The translations under genes and the position numbers were made by a program. DNA of 64,000 bases from Zygnema cylindricum (Eukaryota > Streptophyta > Zygnematophyceae > Zygnematales > Zygnemataceae). The stretch lies in the NCBI GenBank assembly GCA_037447655.1, contig JBBHKE010002029.1:126001-190000 (forward strand), written 5' to 3'. Positions 35,346 through 46,419 of this stretch are shown piece by piece (position 1 is the stretch's first letter; every line of letters begins with the position of its first letter). The notes under the pieces are model-generated. The model had not been told where the DNA came from, did no database searches, and saw only the letters and a program-made list of their open reading frames with translations.

Positions 35346-35924
35346 AAGCCACAAAAAAGGAATAAAAGTTTTGTTGTATGATTACTTCGTACGCAGGTAA
35401 ATGTTACGCAAGTTAAGATTTGAAGCTAATTTTGTCGATGCTAAAAATCTGAAAGATATTCAATATCGGATCATAGCTTGCGTGGCGCCAGTCAATTTAA
35501 AACACGTGGATTACAAACTCTACGTGATGGAATATCAACTCAATTGACTCGGTCTGTAGAGTTTGCCGTACAATTACAGAAACGTATGATGGAACTTCAC
35601 CCTAATTGGCTAATAATTCGATAGAAGTTTAGAGCATGCGCGGATGCATAGTCCAAAAAACAAAAGTCGTCACTTAACTTCGTGACATTTGTAGACGCTA
35701 AACAGTTTGTTGACATTGTAGAAGAGATATTTTTCGTGACATTGTCAACATCATGCATATTTGTGACACCGTTGACGTGTCACTGATTCTGAAACTTTTC
35801 GCCAAGGATTCTTGATTTTTTTTTCGGACATTTCTCTTCGCACAAAGAGTCAAAAATGTTTTTTTTTCACTTTTTCAGAGCTCTTCTTCTCCAGTTTCAT
35901 TCCTAGATTAGGCATTGGGGAGTG

Positions 35925-35996
35925 ATGGGAGAGGGATAGGGAGAGGAAGAGGGAGAGGGAGAGGGAGAGGGGAGGAAGAGGGAGAGGGAGAGGGGA
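35925..35996 (+). repeat. GAGGGA purine microsatellite
   Basis: Repeats of GAGGGA/GGGAGA on the plus strand form an almost pure purine tract of about 60-70 bases. It can form unusual DNA structures. An antisense open stretch across it is only the translated repeat. Confidence 0.85.
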
Positions 35997-38900
35997 CATT
36001 GAAGACTTCTACAGAGACGCAGAAATGACAGTGGTGTTTCGAGAACCTTGCAAATTTTTTTTACGAGCAATTTTTTTACGTTCAACTTGTTTTACGTTCT
36101 TTATTTTTGAAATTCAATTTTTTTTACGTGCATGCATGCGACGGGCAAAAAAAAAATATATAGTGTACTTTTCCTCGTGCGTGGCGATTGAAATCTTGTG
36201 AAACGTGTGGAAGAGTTTTCCTATTCGTCTGTCAGATATCACTTTTTTTTAGAACCGGCTTTCGAGGTTGTGAATGTTTGAGTTCAAAGATGAGTAGACA
36301 CGAGGCGACGGATCGGAATCGGGAAGAGAAAATAACAAAACTAAAGTACGTACCACGTTTTAATCGTACTTCGGGTTTTCACTTTCAGCGTACGGCAATG
36401 ATTTGCTCGGTGCAGCGGTCAATTTTGAGGAAAACGACATGAAACAAAATCCGTAATCCCATGGACGCAAGCCCTTTGTGTAAACGCTAAATAGTGCAAA
36501 TGTTAGTGATCATACGTTTCACCCGGGGGGAAATTTTAACCGAAAATATGGAAAATCCAGTACAGTTGTGTACTGTTTTATACCGGTTTTTTTACTGACA
36601 AAAACGGCAGTACGACGAGCTGTGGTAACACGTGCGATGAGTTTACAAACGTGTGAAACAAGCAAACCGAACACAATCGAACGATCTGAAACTGCATCCG
36701 AAAAATATGCAAGTGGGTAAAGTCTATGTAATTTACAATATAGTACTGTACTTTACACTACAGTACAATACACCGCGAATCGTAATTAGAGTAAATTACT
36801 CTAATTCGGTCGCTCGAAATTTTGACTTTATCACATCAAATAGAGAAAACGATTCTAATTTTTTCATTATTCTAATTTAGGTAAGGTTTAATTAGCGTGA
36901 AATATTCTAATATAGGTTCAATGTAAATAGTGTGGAGTACGGACGACGTCCAATAATGCAAAACTGTACTTTTCTGAATGAAAAGGTACAAATACCGATT
37001 TAATAGACTCACGGTCGCACGTGGAGTCGCACTAAACAAAAAGACTCAATCACATCGAAAAAAATTCGTTCGCATAACTTTTGTTTGTCGAAAGCATCGT
37101 CGTCACTGTGAACATTGACCTTAAGTTACATGTTACAAGTTCATAGTATAACGGCGACAACACGTGTTTGCGTTTATTTGTATAAAAACTTTGTAACTGT
37201 TGTTCGGCGTTCTGGGTATTCAGTTAGAATAGGGAACTTCGCACCAATTTCATTAAAACTATATTTTAATATAGGATCACGTCCGTTTTAGCGTAAATAA
37301 TAATTCTAAAAAACCAAACTTACCAAAATGCCCCTTGAAAGGAGTAACTTTTTACTGTAATATGGGTTTTTTAACACAATGGCACATAAAATAGAGTAAA
37401 CATACTGACAAAAATAGAATAAAATTACAGCATTTGGCGTGGGTGATATGTGTCGTGAGGCAACGCCAAATGCGGACAGACCTCATAAATTATAATCGTT
37501 TTGGACCAATCACAAGTCACGCTTTTTATGTCCAATCGCAGGAACTCTTTTTTTTTTGGTTCCCTGTGAAATGTGACGACTGCGCCGCCATCTTGAAAGT
37601 CTTTCCATTTTTTCAACAGGGATCTGACATAGTTTCGTTTCCTCTTTCACCGCCATGGATTGCTTCCCCCACGTCATTGCTTTTACGTTGTTTTCTTACA
37701 TTATTTATTTGTGTAAGACGAAACAGCAAACATGTTGTTGCCCGTCAACTCCACCATTGATGACGTGGCAAGAGCCTACGATTTTACTGAAGTGGCTCAG
37801 TATGACGTGGCAATTACCATTTTCCTCTAAAATGCAAATAAAATTTCTGGAGACCCATGGTTTCTCGAGACCCATTTTTTTCTCGGTTTTTTCCAAGCCG
37901 GTTATGTCCTTACTAATCTATATTATATTCTCTTGTTTTATGAAGGCTTATTTAAAGGTAACTCCTATCTTTTTTTTTTTTTTGCTTTTGTTTCCCTCCT
38001 TTCACCTTTTCTGTTAACCGTTTTATCTAAGCTTGGTTTTTTTCCCTCTTGGAAATATTCATGTTATGAGTTTTGAAATAAATTTTGTGAATGTTTAGAA
38101 GGGAAATACATATTCGTTTGTTATGTTTTGGCTGAAAAATGCTGTTTTTTTTCGAAACGGAAACGGTATGCTACTCTTTTACGTATTTTTCTTACTTTTC
38201 TTTACCTTCATTTTATTTTCCTCTTTTCGATTTCAGTATATATGCCGGAGTCTACTTCCGAAAATACGTAAAGGATGGCTTGAGTGTTGGTCTCAAAATA
38301 CGTTGCAAAAAAATCAAAAATAATAATGAAAAAAATCATACTAACTCAGACTATCCATGTTTTAGTGAACATGTTTTCGTTGTTTATGAACTGATTAGAC
38401 AAGTCTAAAGTACCTGTGTTTTACCTATGTACTTTTTTTGAAGGACTCCTCCAACCACAGAGTTCTTTGCTGCCCTCTTATCAGCCGAAATCTCCAATGC
38501 AACTTGTAGTTATCTAGGGTTTGGTAGATTTTAGTCCATTCCATCTTTCCTTTGTGTATTCTCCCTCTTCACCTCGTGTCTTTATCTCTCTCTACTCCCT
38601 TTCGGTCATTTCACATTTTTTTAGCTTGGCTTACCTTAATTTTTTTATGTGAGAAAAAAAATTCTAGCCTCTGTTTTTCGTTGACCTTTTGAGGCAACGT
38701 TGCAGAGGTTTTATTCAAAACCTCTGGAGGCTCTTAACTTTGTTGTTTTTTTTAGGTCCAGTTTTCTCACTACTTTTTGTTCTTCCCTGTTTTTTCAAAA
38801 CAATGTTTGTGTTTATGAAATCAAAAAATTTGGAGCAAATCCTACCAAATACCAAATGATGGGATTGTACACACCGGAGTGCCTAGCCCGCACAAATAGT

Positions 38901-39730
38901 CACAAGCTGAAGCGAAAGGAAACTCACAACAAAAGACACTCACACTCTCAAATTCACCACCATAAAGTTCTCCGGGAAATATGCATATATTAAGCCGAAG
39001 CTTTTCTTACTCACTTACAAAACTTCTTCTCGTCTCACACTTCTCCTCCAATAGTGACAAAGGGTCCAAAATAGATATTTGTTCGTCTACAAAGTTTCAC
39101 ACTCTCTCATCAAAACCCTCATTGTGTCCGCAAAGAGAAACAAGATTGTTTTTAGTTAAAGGACAATATATATTGTCATTACTAAGTCGATTCCTTTGCG
39201 GAGGGAGTAATACTACTTAGCAAAGTCTCGTAGTTTACAGACGAAAAAGTCTAAGAATTTCTTTTGTAGCGCTTTTACTGCTAACGAAAGACTAAAGTAA
39301 TTTTGAAAATACTTCGAAAAGAGAGTTATATAAAAATAAACAAACGTCTAATAAATAGGCAACATCTTTTAAAAAAACATCTTTTTCATTTTTTTTCGTT
39401 TTTTTACCTCTTTATGTATTTTTGTTTTTTCTTTTATTCATTCTTTACCTATCACTTTTCTTTCGTTTTTTATTTTTCTTTTATCGTCATTTCTTCAAAA
39501 CTTGTTTATGAATTAAACCATCTCCCAAAATTTCAATCCAATCACTCAAAAATACTCTTAATATACAAATAAAACAACTGTGGCTAGTGCAAGAAACACA
39601 AACAATATCTACTTCAAAACTTGGTATTGTGAAAGAAAAATAAGAAGGACGAAAGTGCAATTGTGTCCTTCTTCCTAATAAACCGCGCAAGGGAAACTCT
39701 GTAGTACCTTTCGGCTGAGGTAAGCCACAC
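35997..39730. other. AT-rich non-coding stretch with small palindromes
   Basis: No gene is supported in these 3.7 kb. Open stretches are short, low in complexity (poly-T runs) and overlap on both strands. Two palindromes stand out. AATTAGAGTA/TACTCTAATT with a 3-base spacer lies at 36785-36807. GCATTTGGCGT (37430-37440) pairs with ACGCCAAATGC (37463-37473) across 22 bases. These may be remnants of small fold-back elements. Confidence 0.5.
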
Positions 39731-39942
39731 CGCTAATCGTTATTGGTGTTGAAGTTTTTTTCGCCACTTAAAACATCTCTTTTTCGTGCAGACTTGTCCG
39801 ATTGTTAATCTGATGGTTGTTATTGGAGGGTAAGATTCTCGCCTTCTCGTTGGTGGTCTCCGATTGTCAATCCGACAAGTGTGCACGAAAAAAATATGTT
39901 TTATCTGGCGAAAAAAACTTTAACACTAATAACAATTCGCGG
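39731..39942. repeat. Fold-back sequence with ~75-nt arms
   Basis: The left arm (39731-39804) and right arm (39868-39942) are reverse complements at about 85% by eye. Matched blocks include CACGAAAAA/TTTTTCGTG, TGGCGAAAAAAACTT/AAGTTTTTTTCGCCA and ACAAGT-TGCAC. The loop is about 63 nt. It resembles a MITE-type fold-back or a long hairpin transcript precursor. No open frame is involved. Confidence 0.68.
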
Positions 39943-40619
39943 TGCAATGTTAGTATTGACGACAAAGACTTTCTAATTGGGAAAATTGATGCGTGTGAGT
40001 GGCGTCATCTCCGTCACGTCGATAAAATTTGCCTGCGGTGAAAAGGATCAGTTCCTCATTCGAGCATTTCTCAAAAAGACGTATCTGGGTGTTAAGAGTA
40101 TGCATGTGCAAGGCCTGCCCGTTTTCTAAAAAAAGTGTTTTGAAGAGCTCGGGCCAGATGAGAGATGTTTAGTTTATCAATGTTGTACTCCACATTTTCT
40201 ATTTCGCCACTTTCTACTTTTCGAAAACCTAAATTTTGTAAAAGAACAGTAATTTCCCGATATATAAGAGAAAGAGGATACTAAGTCCCCAAAGGAATTT
40301 TTTTTCTGGGACGCAAATAATTGAAATTAGTCCTTTTCTATTATAAAATCTTTTTTTTCAAACAGATTAGGCTTTTATAAGGAGAGCAAGAGACTTGAGA
40401 TCTAAAAGTTGTAACCCGAGGGAGAAGAAAATTTCTAAAGCAGTAGCTAAAAAAAGTCGCAAACGAGAAAGATATTTTTCTTTTTCATTTTGGTAATAGT
40501 TTTGTCAAAGTCGCTAAAAATTAGTTAAGTAATGAACTAATTGATGCATCTTGTTTTCCTCTTCAACAATTTCTAAAGAAAAAGAAAAACACTAAAGCAA
40601 AATAATTGTCTTGCGTTTT
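39943..40619. other. No gene seen
   Basis: AT-rich spacer between the fold-back and the minisatellite. No motif or repeat of note was found. Confidence 0.45.
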
Positions 40620-42391
40620 CGGTATATCTTTGTCGGTATATATGTGTATTTCTTTTGGTACATCAGTAAAATTTTGTTGATGTATTAGTATATTTCTGTC
40701 CATATATCGTTATATTTTTGTCCGTTTAGCGGTATATTGCTCTGTATATCGGTGTATTTCTGTCGGTATATCAGTATATTTTTGATGGTATATCAGTATA
40801 TTTTGGTCCGTGTTTCGGTATATTTCTGTCCGCATATTGGTAAATTTCTGTCGGTACATCGGTATTTTTCTGTTTGTATATCGGTATAGTTCTGTCATTA
40901 TATCGGTATATTTCTGCTGGTATATCGGTTATTTCTGTCGGTATATCAGTATACTTCTGTCCGTATATCGGTGTATTTTTGTCCGTATATCGGTAATTTT
41001 TGTCGATATATCAGTATACTTCTGTCCGTATATCGGTGTATTTTTGTTCGTATATCGATATATTTCTGTCCGTGTATCGGTATAGTTTTGTTGGTAAATC
41101 TGTTTATTTCGGTCCGTGTATCGGTATATATCTATCCGTATACCGGTATATTTCTGTCAGTATATTGGTGTGTTTTGGACCGATATCCCGATAATTCTGC
41201 TTGAATATCGGTATATATTTCAATCCATTGGTATATTTCTGACCGTATATCTGTATTTTTTCTGTTGGTATATCGGTATAATTTTGTCGGCACTTTGGTA
41301 TATTTCGGTCCTTAAATTGGCATAATTCTGTCGGTATATCGGTATATTTCTATCGATAAATCGGTTTATTTCTGTCGATGTATCGGTTTATTTTTGTCCG
41401 TATATTGGTTTATTTCTGTCGGTATTTTGGTATATTTCTGTCGATATATATGTGTATTTCTTTTGGTATATCGGTATATTTCTGTTGATGTATCGGTGTA
41501 TTTCTGTCCGTTTTTCGGTGTATTTCTGTCCGTATATCGGTATATTTCTCATGGTATATCAGTATATTTTGGTCCGTGTTTCGTTATATTTCTCTCCGCA
41601 TATCGGTATATTTCTGTCGGTACATCGGTATTTTTTCTGTTTGTATATCGGTATAGTTTGTCGGTGTATCGGTATATTTCGGTCCGTATATCGATATAGT
41701 TCTGTCCGTATATCGGTGTATTTTTGTCGGTATATCGGTTATTTATGTCGGTATATCAGTGTATTTCTGTCGGTACATATGTGTATTTCTTTCGGTATAT
41801 TGGTATATTTCTGTTGATACATCGGTATACTTTGGTACGTATGCCGGCATATTTCTGTCCGTATATCGGTATGTTTCTGTCCGTATATCGGCATATTTTT
41901 GTTGGTATATCGGTATACTTCTGTCTGTATATTGGTATGTTTCTGTCTATATCTTTATATTTTTTACGGTATATCGGTATATTACTCTTTCTATATCGTT
42001 GTATTGCTGTCTGTGTTTTGTTATGTTTCTGTTGGTATATCAGTATATTTCTTTCGGTTACATCGGTATATTTCTGTCGGTGTAGGTATATATCTGTCGA
42101 TATATCGGTATTTTTTTGTTGGTTTATCTGTATATTTCTGTCGATATATCGGTATATTTCTGTCGATATATTGATATATTTCTGTCCGTATGTCGGCAAA
42201 TTTCTGTCGGTATATCGATATATTTCTGTCGTTATATCGGTATGTTTCTTTCGGTATGTTATCGATATATTTGTGTCCGTATGTCGGTATATTTCTTTCG
42301 GTGTGTTGGTATATTTAATTCGGTTTATCGGTATATTTTTGTAGGTATTTCGGTAGATTTTTGTCGGTATGTCAGTATATTTTTTCCCACA
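40620..42391 (+). repeat. 22-bp-period minisatellite, about 80 units
   Basis: The unit is TATATCGGTATATTTCTGTCCG with many variants. Because 22 is not a multiple of three, three units (66 bp) give a 22-residue peptide period (roughly VYRYISVDISVYFCRYIGIF). All three forward frames stay open over hundreds of bases, as does one reverse frame. Translations are therefore periodic and not evidence of a gene. Units have diverged by substitutions and 1-2-base indels. Confidence 0.93.
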
Positions 42392-42399
42392 TCGTCATC

Positions 42400-43560
42400 T
42401 CCATTCGAATCTGGATCACCTCAAACCAGTTGCTTGAGCTTCTGATCAATCTCTATAAAATTTATGTCGCAAAAAACATTATAGAATAGATCACGAATTC
42501 GATCATTGGATCTGCTCTCCTCTCCACTTTTGCATTTACCAAAAGGATCGTAAATCAAGATTCTCTTCAAATCTGTCTCTCAAGAAACTGAATGGGTTTT
42601 CTTCTTTACGAGGGTCCTTGGCATATAGAAATTCATTTAGAGAATCAATCCGAAAAAGGTTTGCAAGACAAGGAAAATTATGTGTTCAAGGAGTTCTAAC
42701 AAGTTTAAATTCAACATAAACGAATTGATTGTAATGGTGTTAGGACATGGAACATTTTTGTGCAAGAACCCACTAATCTCGGTCGAGTGTCCGAGGAATA
42801 TCACAACCTGTATGAGTTTCCCAATGGTTTTTTAGAAACGTCTATGCACTATAGTGAGATCATTCAATCCAAGAAAAAGGTACATATGATTACACGGTTA
42901 ATTACCTGAAATTGATCGAGAAGCCGAGAGAAGGCACAAATAGAAGATCTGGCAATACAAAAAATCTTAATGTGAGCACACCGAAGACTTAGGAATTAGT
43001 TGGATACGGGCAAAGGAAAGACGGACATCGGGTCTTGACCGTGACATGCTACAAGTGCCAAAGACAATAGCACTTTGTGACGGATTATTCTGACAAGGAC
43101 CAACAACGTAATAACTGTAGGCGTTAGGGGCATGTTAGTGCTCAATCCTTGACCGTGGTGACGGATATGGGAGAAGTGAAATTCAGTTTTGGATTTGATT
43201 TCCTTCGTGATGTTTTGTAAAGTATTGTGTCAATACGTGAGAAATATTGAAAATAGGTGATGGCGTGATTCTCAATACCTGATGCTTAACCATTTTCAGC
43301 TCTTTCGGACCATTAAGATGAGTATTGTAAGTCAAATATGCTATAAACAGTGGATGTCCGGTATAGGCTGCTCTACCTACATGAGTGTTGGGATCATGGT
43401 GTATATTATGTATGGAAGTCTTTGCACACAACATTATGCATCGATTAAGAATCACATGTTTTATAAGAGGACAATACACATGAAATTCTAGTGGCGTTGT
43501 TCTAAAAATCGTGAGGACGCTGCTCACATGCTTAATAATTCAGTTATGTAAGATGTCATT
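42400..43560 (+). pseudogene. Decayed retrotransposon gag remnant (possibly Ty3/gypsy)
   Basis: Plus-strand fragments read EPTNLGRVSEEYHNLYEF (near 42770) and, at about 43050, CYKCQRQ-stop-HFVTDY. The latter is a CCHC knuckle in which the last Cys is Tyr and a Gly codon appears to be a stop. A second worn knuckle (NNC..stop-GHVSAQ) follows near 43115. Stops and shifts are frequent. The region after 43250 is not recognisable. Family assignment rests only on the gag-like wording and the two knuckles. Confidence 0.4.
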
Positions 43561-44282
43561 TTGGGAGGGATGCCTACGCTAGGCTTGATGCAGGTTGTGC
43601 TAGGATTCCAACAATTAGAGGGGGAAGTTAGAGTACATAGTGAGAATCGGTTCAGTCTGTTGAGTGTGTTGGTAATCCACCAATTTGGCTCGGATTCTTA
43701 AGTTTTGTACGTCTATTTTTTGTTTTGTTCCAAGTGTTACGTGGTATTGTGCTTTCAGTTCAGCATACAACTTTTGTTCGATGACGTGTCCAAGTATATG
43801 TACCTCGTTTGCTTTTTGTGTTTATTAGCGTATATGACCCTAATTTGGGCGGTTTTTAAATAGTGTAGTGTACGAAATGTGCTAGTCCGTACTAGAACTA
43901 CTAGATTTTTCGTACAAACTTTCAAAAATATTGTTAGATAACGTCATACAGCTGTGAAAGTGAGTGGAGGTGACACTTGAAAAACGAACTAAGATTTGAT
44001 TCCTAGAACAGTTCTTAGGTGGATGGAAGACAGGAACAGTTTCTTAAAACAATTAACTTCCATGTTTGAAAGTTACACAAAACCCATTTCATGAAAACAC
44101 TAAAAAGTAAAAACGATTATTACACAATTTCAATACCGCTATTTGTAAATCTAGTAAGTACTGAATTGATACTCACTGATTTAATCTGTCGGTGCATGTA
44201 GAAGAGAGAAGTTGTTTTCGTCAAAAAAGCGACGGTGAAACCATCAAAGTACATAGCGTGATTGAAACTAGAATATGTTGAC
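43561..44282. other. No gene seen
   Basis: About 720 bases of unassigned sequence downstream of the gag remnant, possibly more of the same decayed element. No motif supports this. Confidence 0.4.
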
Positions 44283-44436
44283 GACCGTTGCTGAACTATA
44301 TCGTACAGAAAGACTGGACTACATCGTACAGAAAGAGTGGACTGTATCGTACGGAAATAGTGGATACATTGTACAGAAAAACTGACACTACATCGTACAG
44401 AAAGAGTGGACCATATCGTACAGAAAGACTGGACCT
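44283..44436 (+). repeat. Short tandem repeat, ~24-28 bp units
   Basis: About six units of CATCGTACAGAAAGAGTGGAC with variants (CTATATCGTACAGAAAGACTGG, ACATTGTACAGAAAAACTG). Spacing is irregular, 23 to 28 bases. Confidence 0.8.
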
Positions 44437-45439
44437 AACCGGTACTGTACTTCGGTCTCTTGACCGAAAGTACTTACAGACGCGAAGCTATAAACTGAAT
44501 AAAGTCCACAGCGAGCCCGATACGCCCACCGGTACAAAGAAAATATCGCCAAACATCGAAGCGTCCGATTCTACGAAGCAATCCAACACTCTTTTCTTCA
44601 AAGCACCGACAACGCAAAGGCTGACCAGACAAACATAAGCTAAGCCACGGGAAACGGCACTTGCAAAAACATGCCGGCCGGGGGAGACTGACGCTAACCT
44701 GGACGCTAAGTACATATAAAATATTCTGAGCCGTACAACACCACTTACATTTTAGCAAAATTCGATCCGTTATATAGCGTTTCGGTTAACGGTTAACAAT
44801 TTTGGAGCGTGACATAACCCGGTCGGGCGTCGGGTACTCAGATTTTGAAAAAAAAAAAAACGGCCGGTTTCGGTTATCTAAAATTTTGCCTTTTGCGACC
44901 TCTGCCGTACGGTACAAGACGCGAACCGACATGCATACTACAGAATCGGTATCCGACCCGATTTTTCCGTCCAGCCGATTCACTCGATGCCTATCCCAAC
45001 ACATTGGAAATAATAATACCATGGACGAACAGCCTGGAAGTCAAAACCTATATTCCAAATAAAGTACACCGCCGCTACACTGTATCCACGTGTAAAGTAT
45101 GACTATGCGCCAATGGCAAGAACGTACATGTACGGAATAGGAGGACAGTCAAATACGCGTCAACTTTCCTGATTTGAGTTTACCACAAGCGGCTAAGGAA
45201 GATGCCGCCCTTGATTCCTTTTCCTCCGTACAGTTTTCTTTTCCTCTTTACACCTTTTACTTCGTTCCGTACGATTCGTACGATTTCCTGCTTCGAGAAG
45301 ATCGGGTTTCGTGTATATAGCTATACCGTACAACCGTACAGACTTTCATTTAGATTTTGCCCTTTCCAGAACCTTCGGCCATGGCTGCCTGATATCGTTT
45401 TTCAGCTTTCTTTTTCCTTATCTGCCACCGATTAAAGCG
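44437..45439. other. No gene supported
   Basis: Overlapping open stretches on both strands (44288-44638, 44474-44758 and 44802-45102) have no recognisable motif. GTACGG/CCGTAC hexamers are frequent, as in the LTRs. Confidence 0.4.
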
Positions 45440-46419
45440 TGCAGATAGTCAAAAGAAAGGATTTTCCAAGACCTTTCTACTAATACTCAAATCACCTCTT
45501 TCCGCTCCTTCTTTTTCACCCAAATCCGGCCTGTAAGATTCGGCCGCCTTTCTACTTTCGTTTTTTTTTTTTGGTTTTTTCACGTGTACTTTTGCTTCCC
45601 TCTAGTCAGCAGAGGAACGCTTCAATACATAATATCTTTCCAGGTGTCCAGCTTCCTTTCCAAGGTCTCTTTTGTGATGTTCTCAGGTGCCACGGTAGAA
45701 AAAGAAGCCATCTCGGCCATAGCTTCCTGCTAGGGTTTGTCTCACTTCCCTTCGTGAATCCGGCGCCAAATTCGGTGTGTGACGGCTCCTAAAAACTGAA
45801 AAAACGTATTTTCAACACCTTTTCTACCAGTGGGTAAATTAGTGCCGTTATTTTTCCCGTTCTCTCTTAATCGGAACTGTCAGTTTCGGCTGATTTTCAT
45901 TTTTCCTTTCACGGCCAGCTCCTATCATCTTTGCCGCCTAATTTGGCGTGCCGGCTTCTTCCGTAAAATTCAGTTTGTGCTGCTTTGACTCCTTTTTTAT
46001 TTGGCGGCTTTTCTTCGACCATCCTTTCCTGTTAAGGTTTTTTGCCCTTCTTTTTGTGTATCCGGCGTCGAATTTGGCATGCGGATACTCTAAATGATTT
46101 TTTCAAGAACTTTCTATTAGTGGGAGAATTAGCCTCATCCGTTTTTTCGTTTCCTCTAGTTGGATCTGCCTCTTTCGGCCGACTTCCTTCTTACTATTTG
46201 TGGCCACCTCCTACCATCTTGGCCGCCCAATTTAGCGTGCAATTAGTCGGGCATCGACATTTCTGCACTTAATACTTTCTTTTGTCAAGATCAGCTCGTA
46301 ATTGAAGGAATTGCCTTTTAGCAGTCGACCTTCCATAGCTTCGGCCACTGCTTCCCACAAGCAACAAAGGCTTTTCGGGCAACTTTTGCCATCTCAACAT
46401 CCCCATCCTCTCTCCTCTT
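45440..46419 (+). repeat. Degenerate tandem repeats forming the 5' region of the non-LTR element
   Basis: A roughly 290-350-bp unit recurs. Anchors: TTCCAAGACCTTTCTACTAAT (45465), TTCAACACCTTTTCTACCAG (45811) and TTCAAGAACTTTCTATTAG (46102). A second anchor set is ATCCGGCGCCAAATTCGG (45757) and ATCCGGCGTCGAATTTGG (46062). A third is GCCGCCTAATTTGGCGTGC (near 45935) and GCCGCCCAATTTAGCGTGC (near 46223). Such repeated monomers ahead of ORF1 are known promoters in some LINEs, such as mouse L1. That role is inference here. Confidence 0.6.

Noticed and set aside
40620-42391. CRISPR-like regular repeats
   Set aside because: There are no unique spacers; the units are contiguous and diverged, and the genome is eukaryotic.
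40710-42445. Several overlapping open frames of 60-206 codons with Tyr/Ile/Ser-rich peptides
   Set aside because: They are translations of a 22-bp tandem repeat that lacks stops in all forward frames and one reverse frame. No start context or domain supports a gene.
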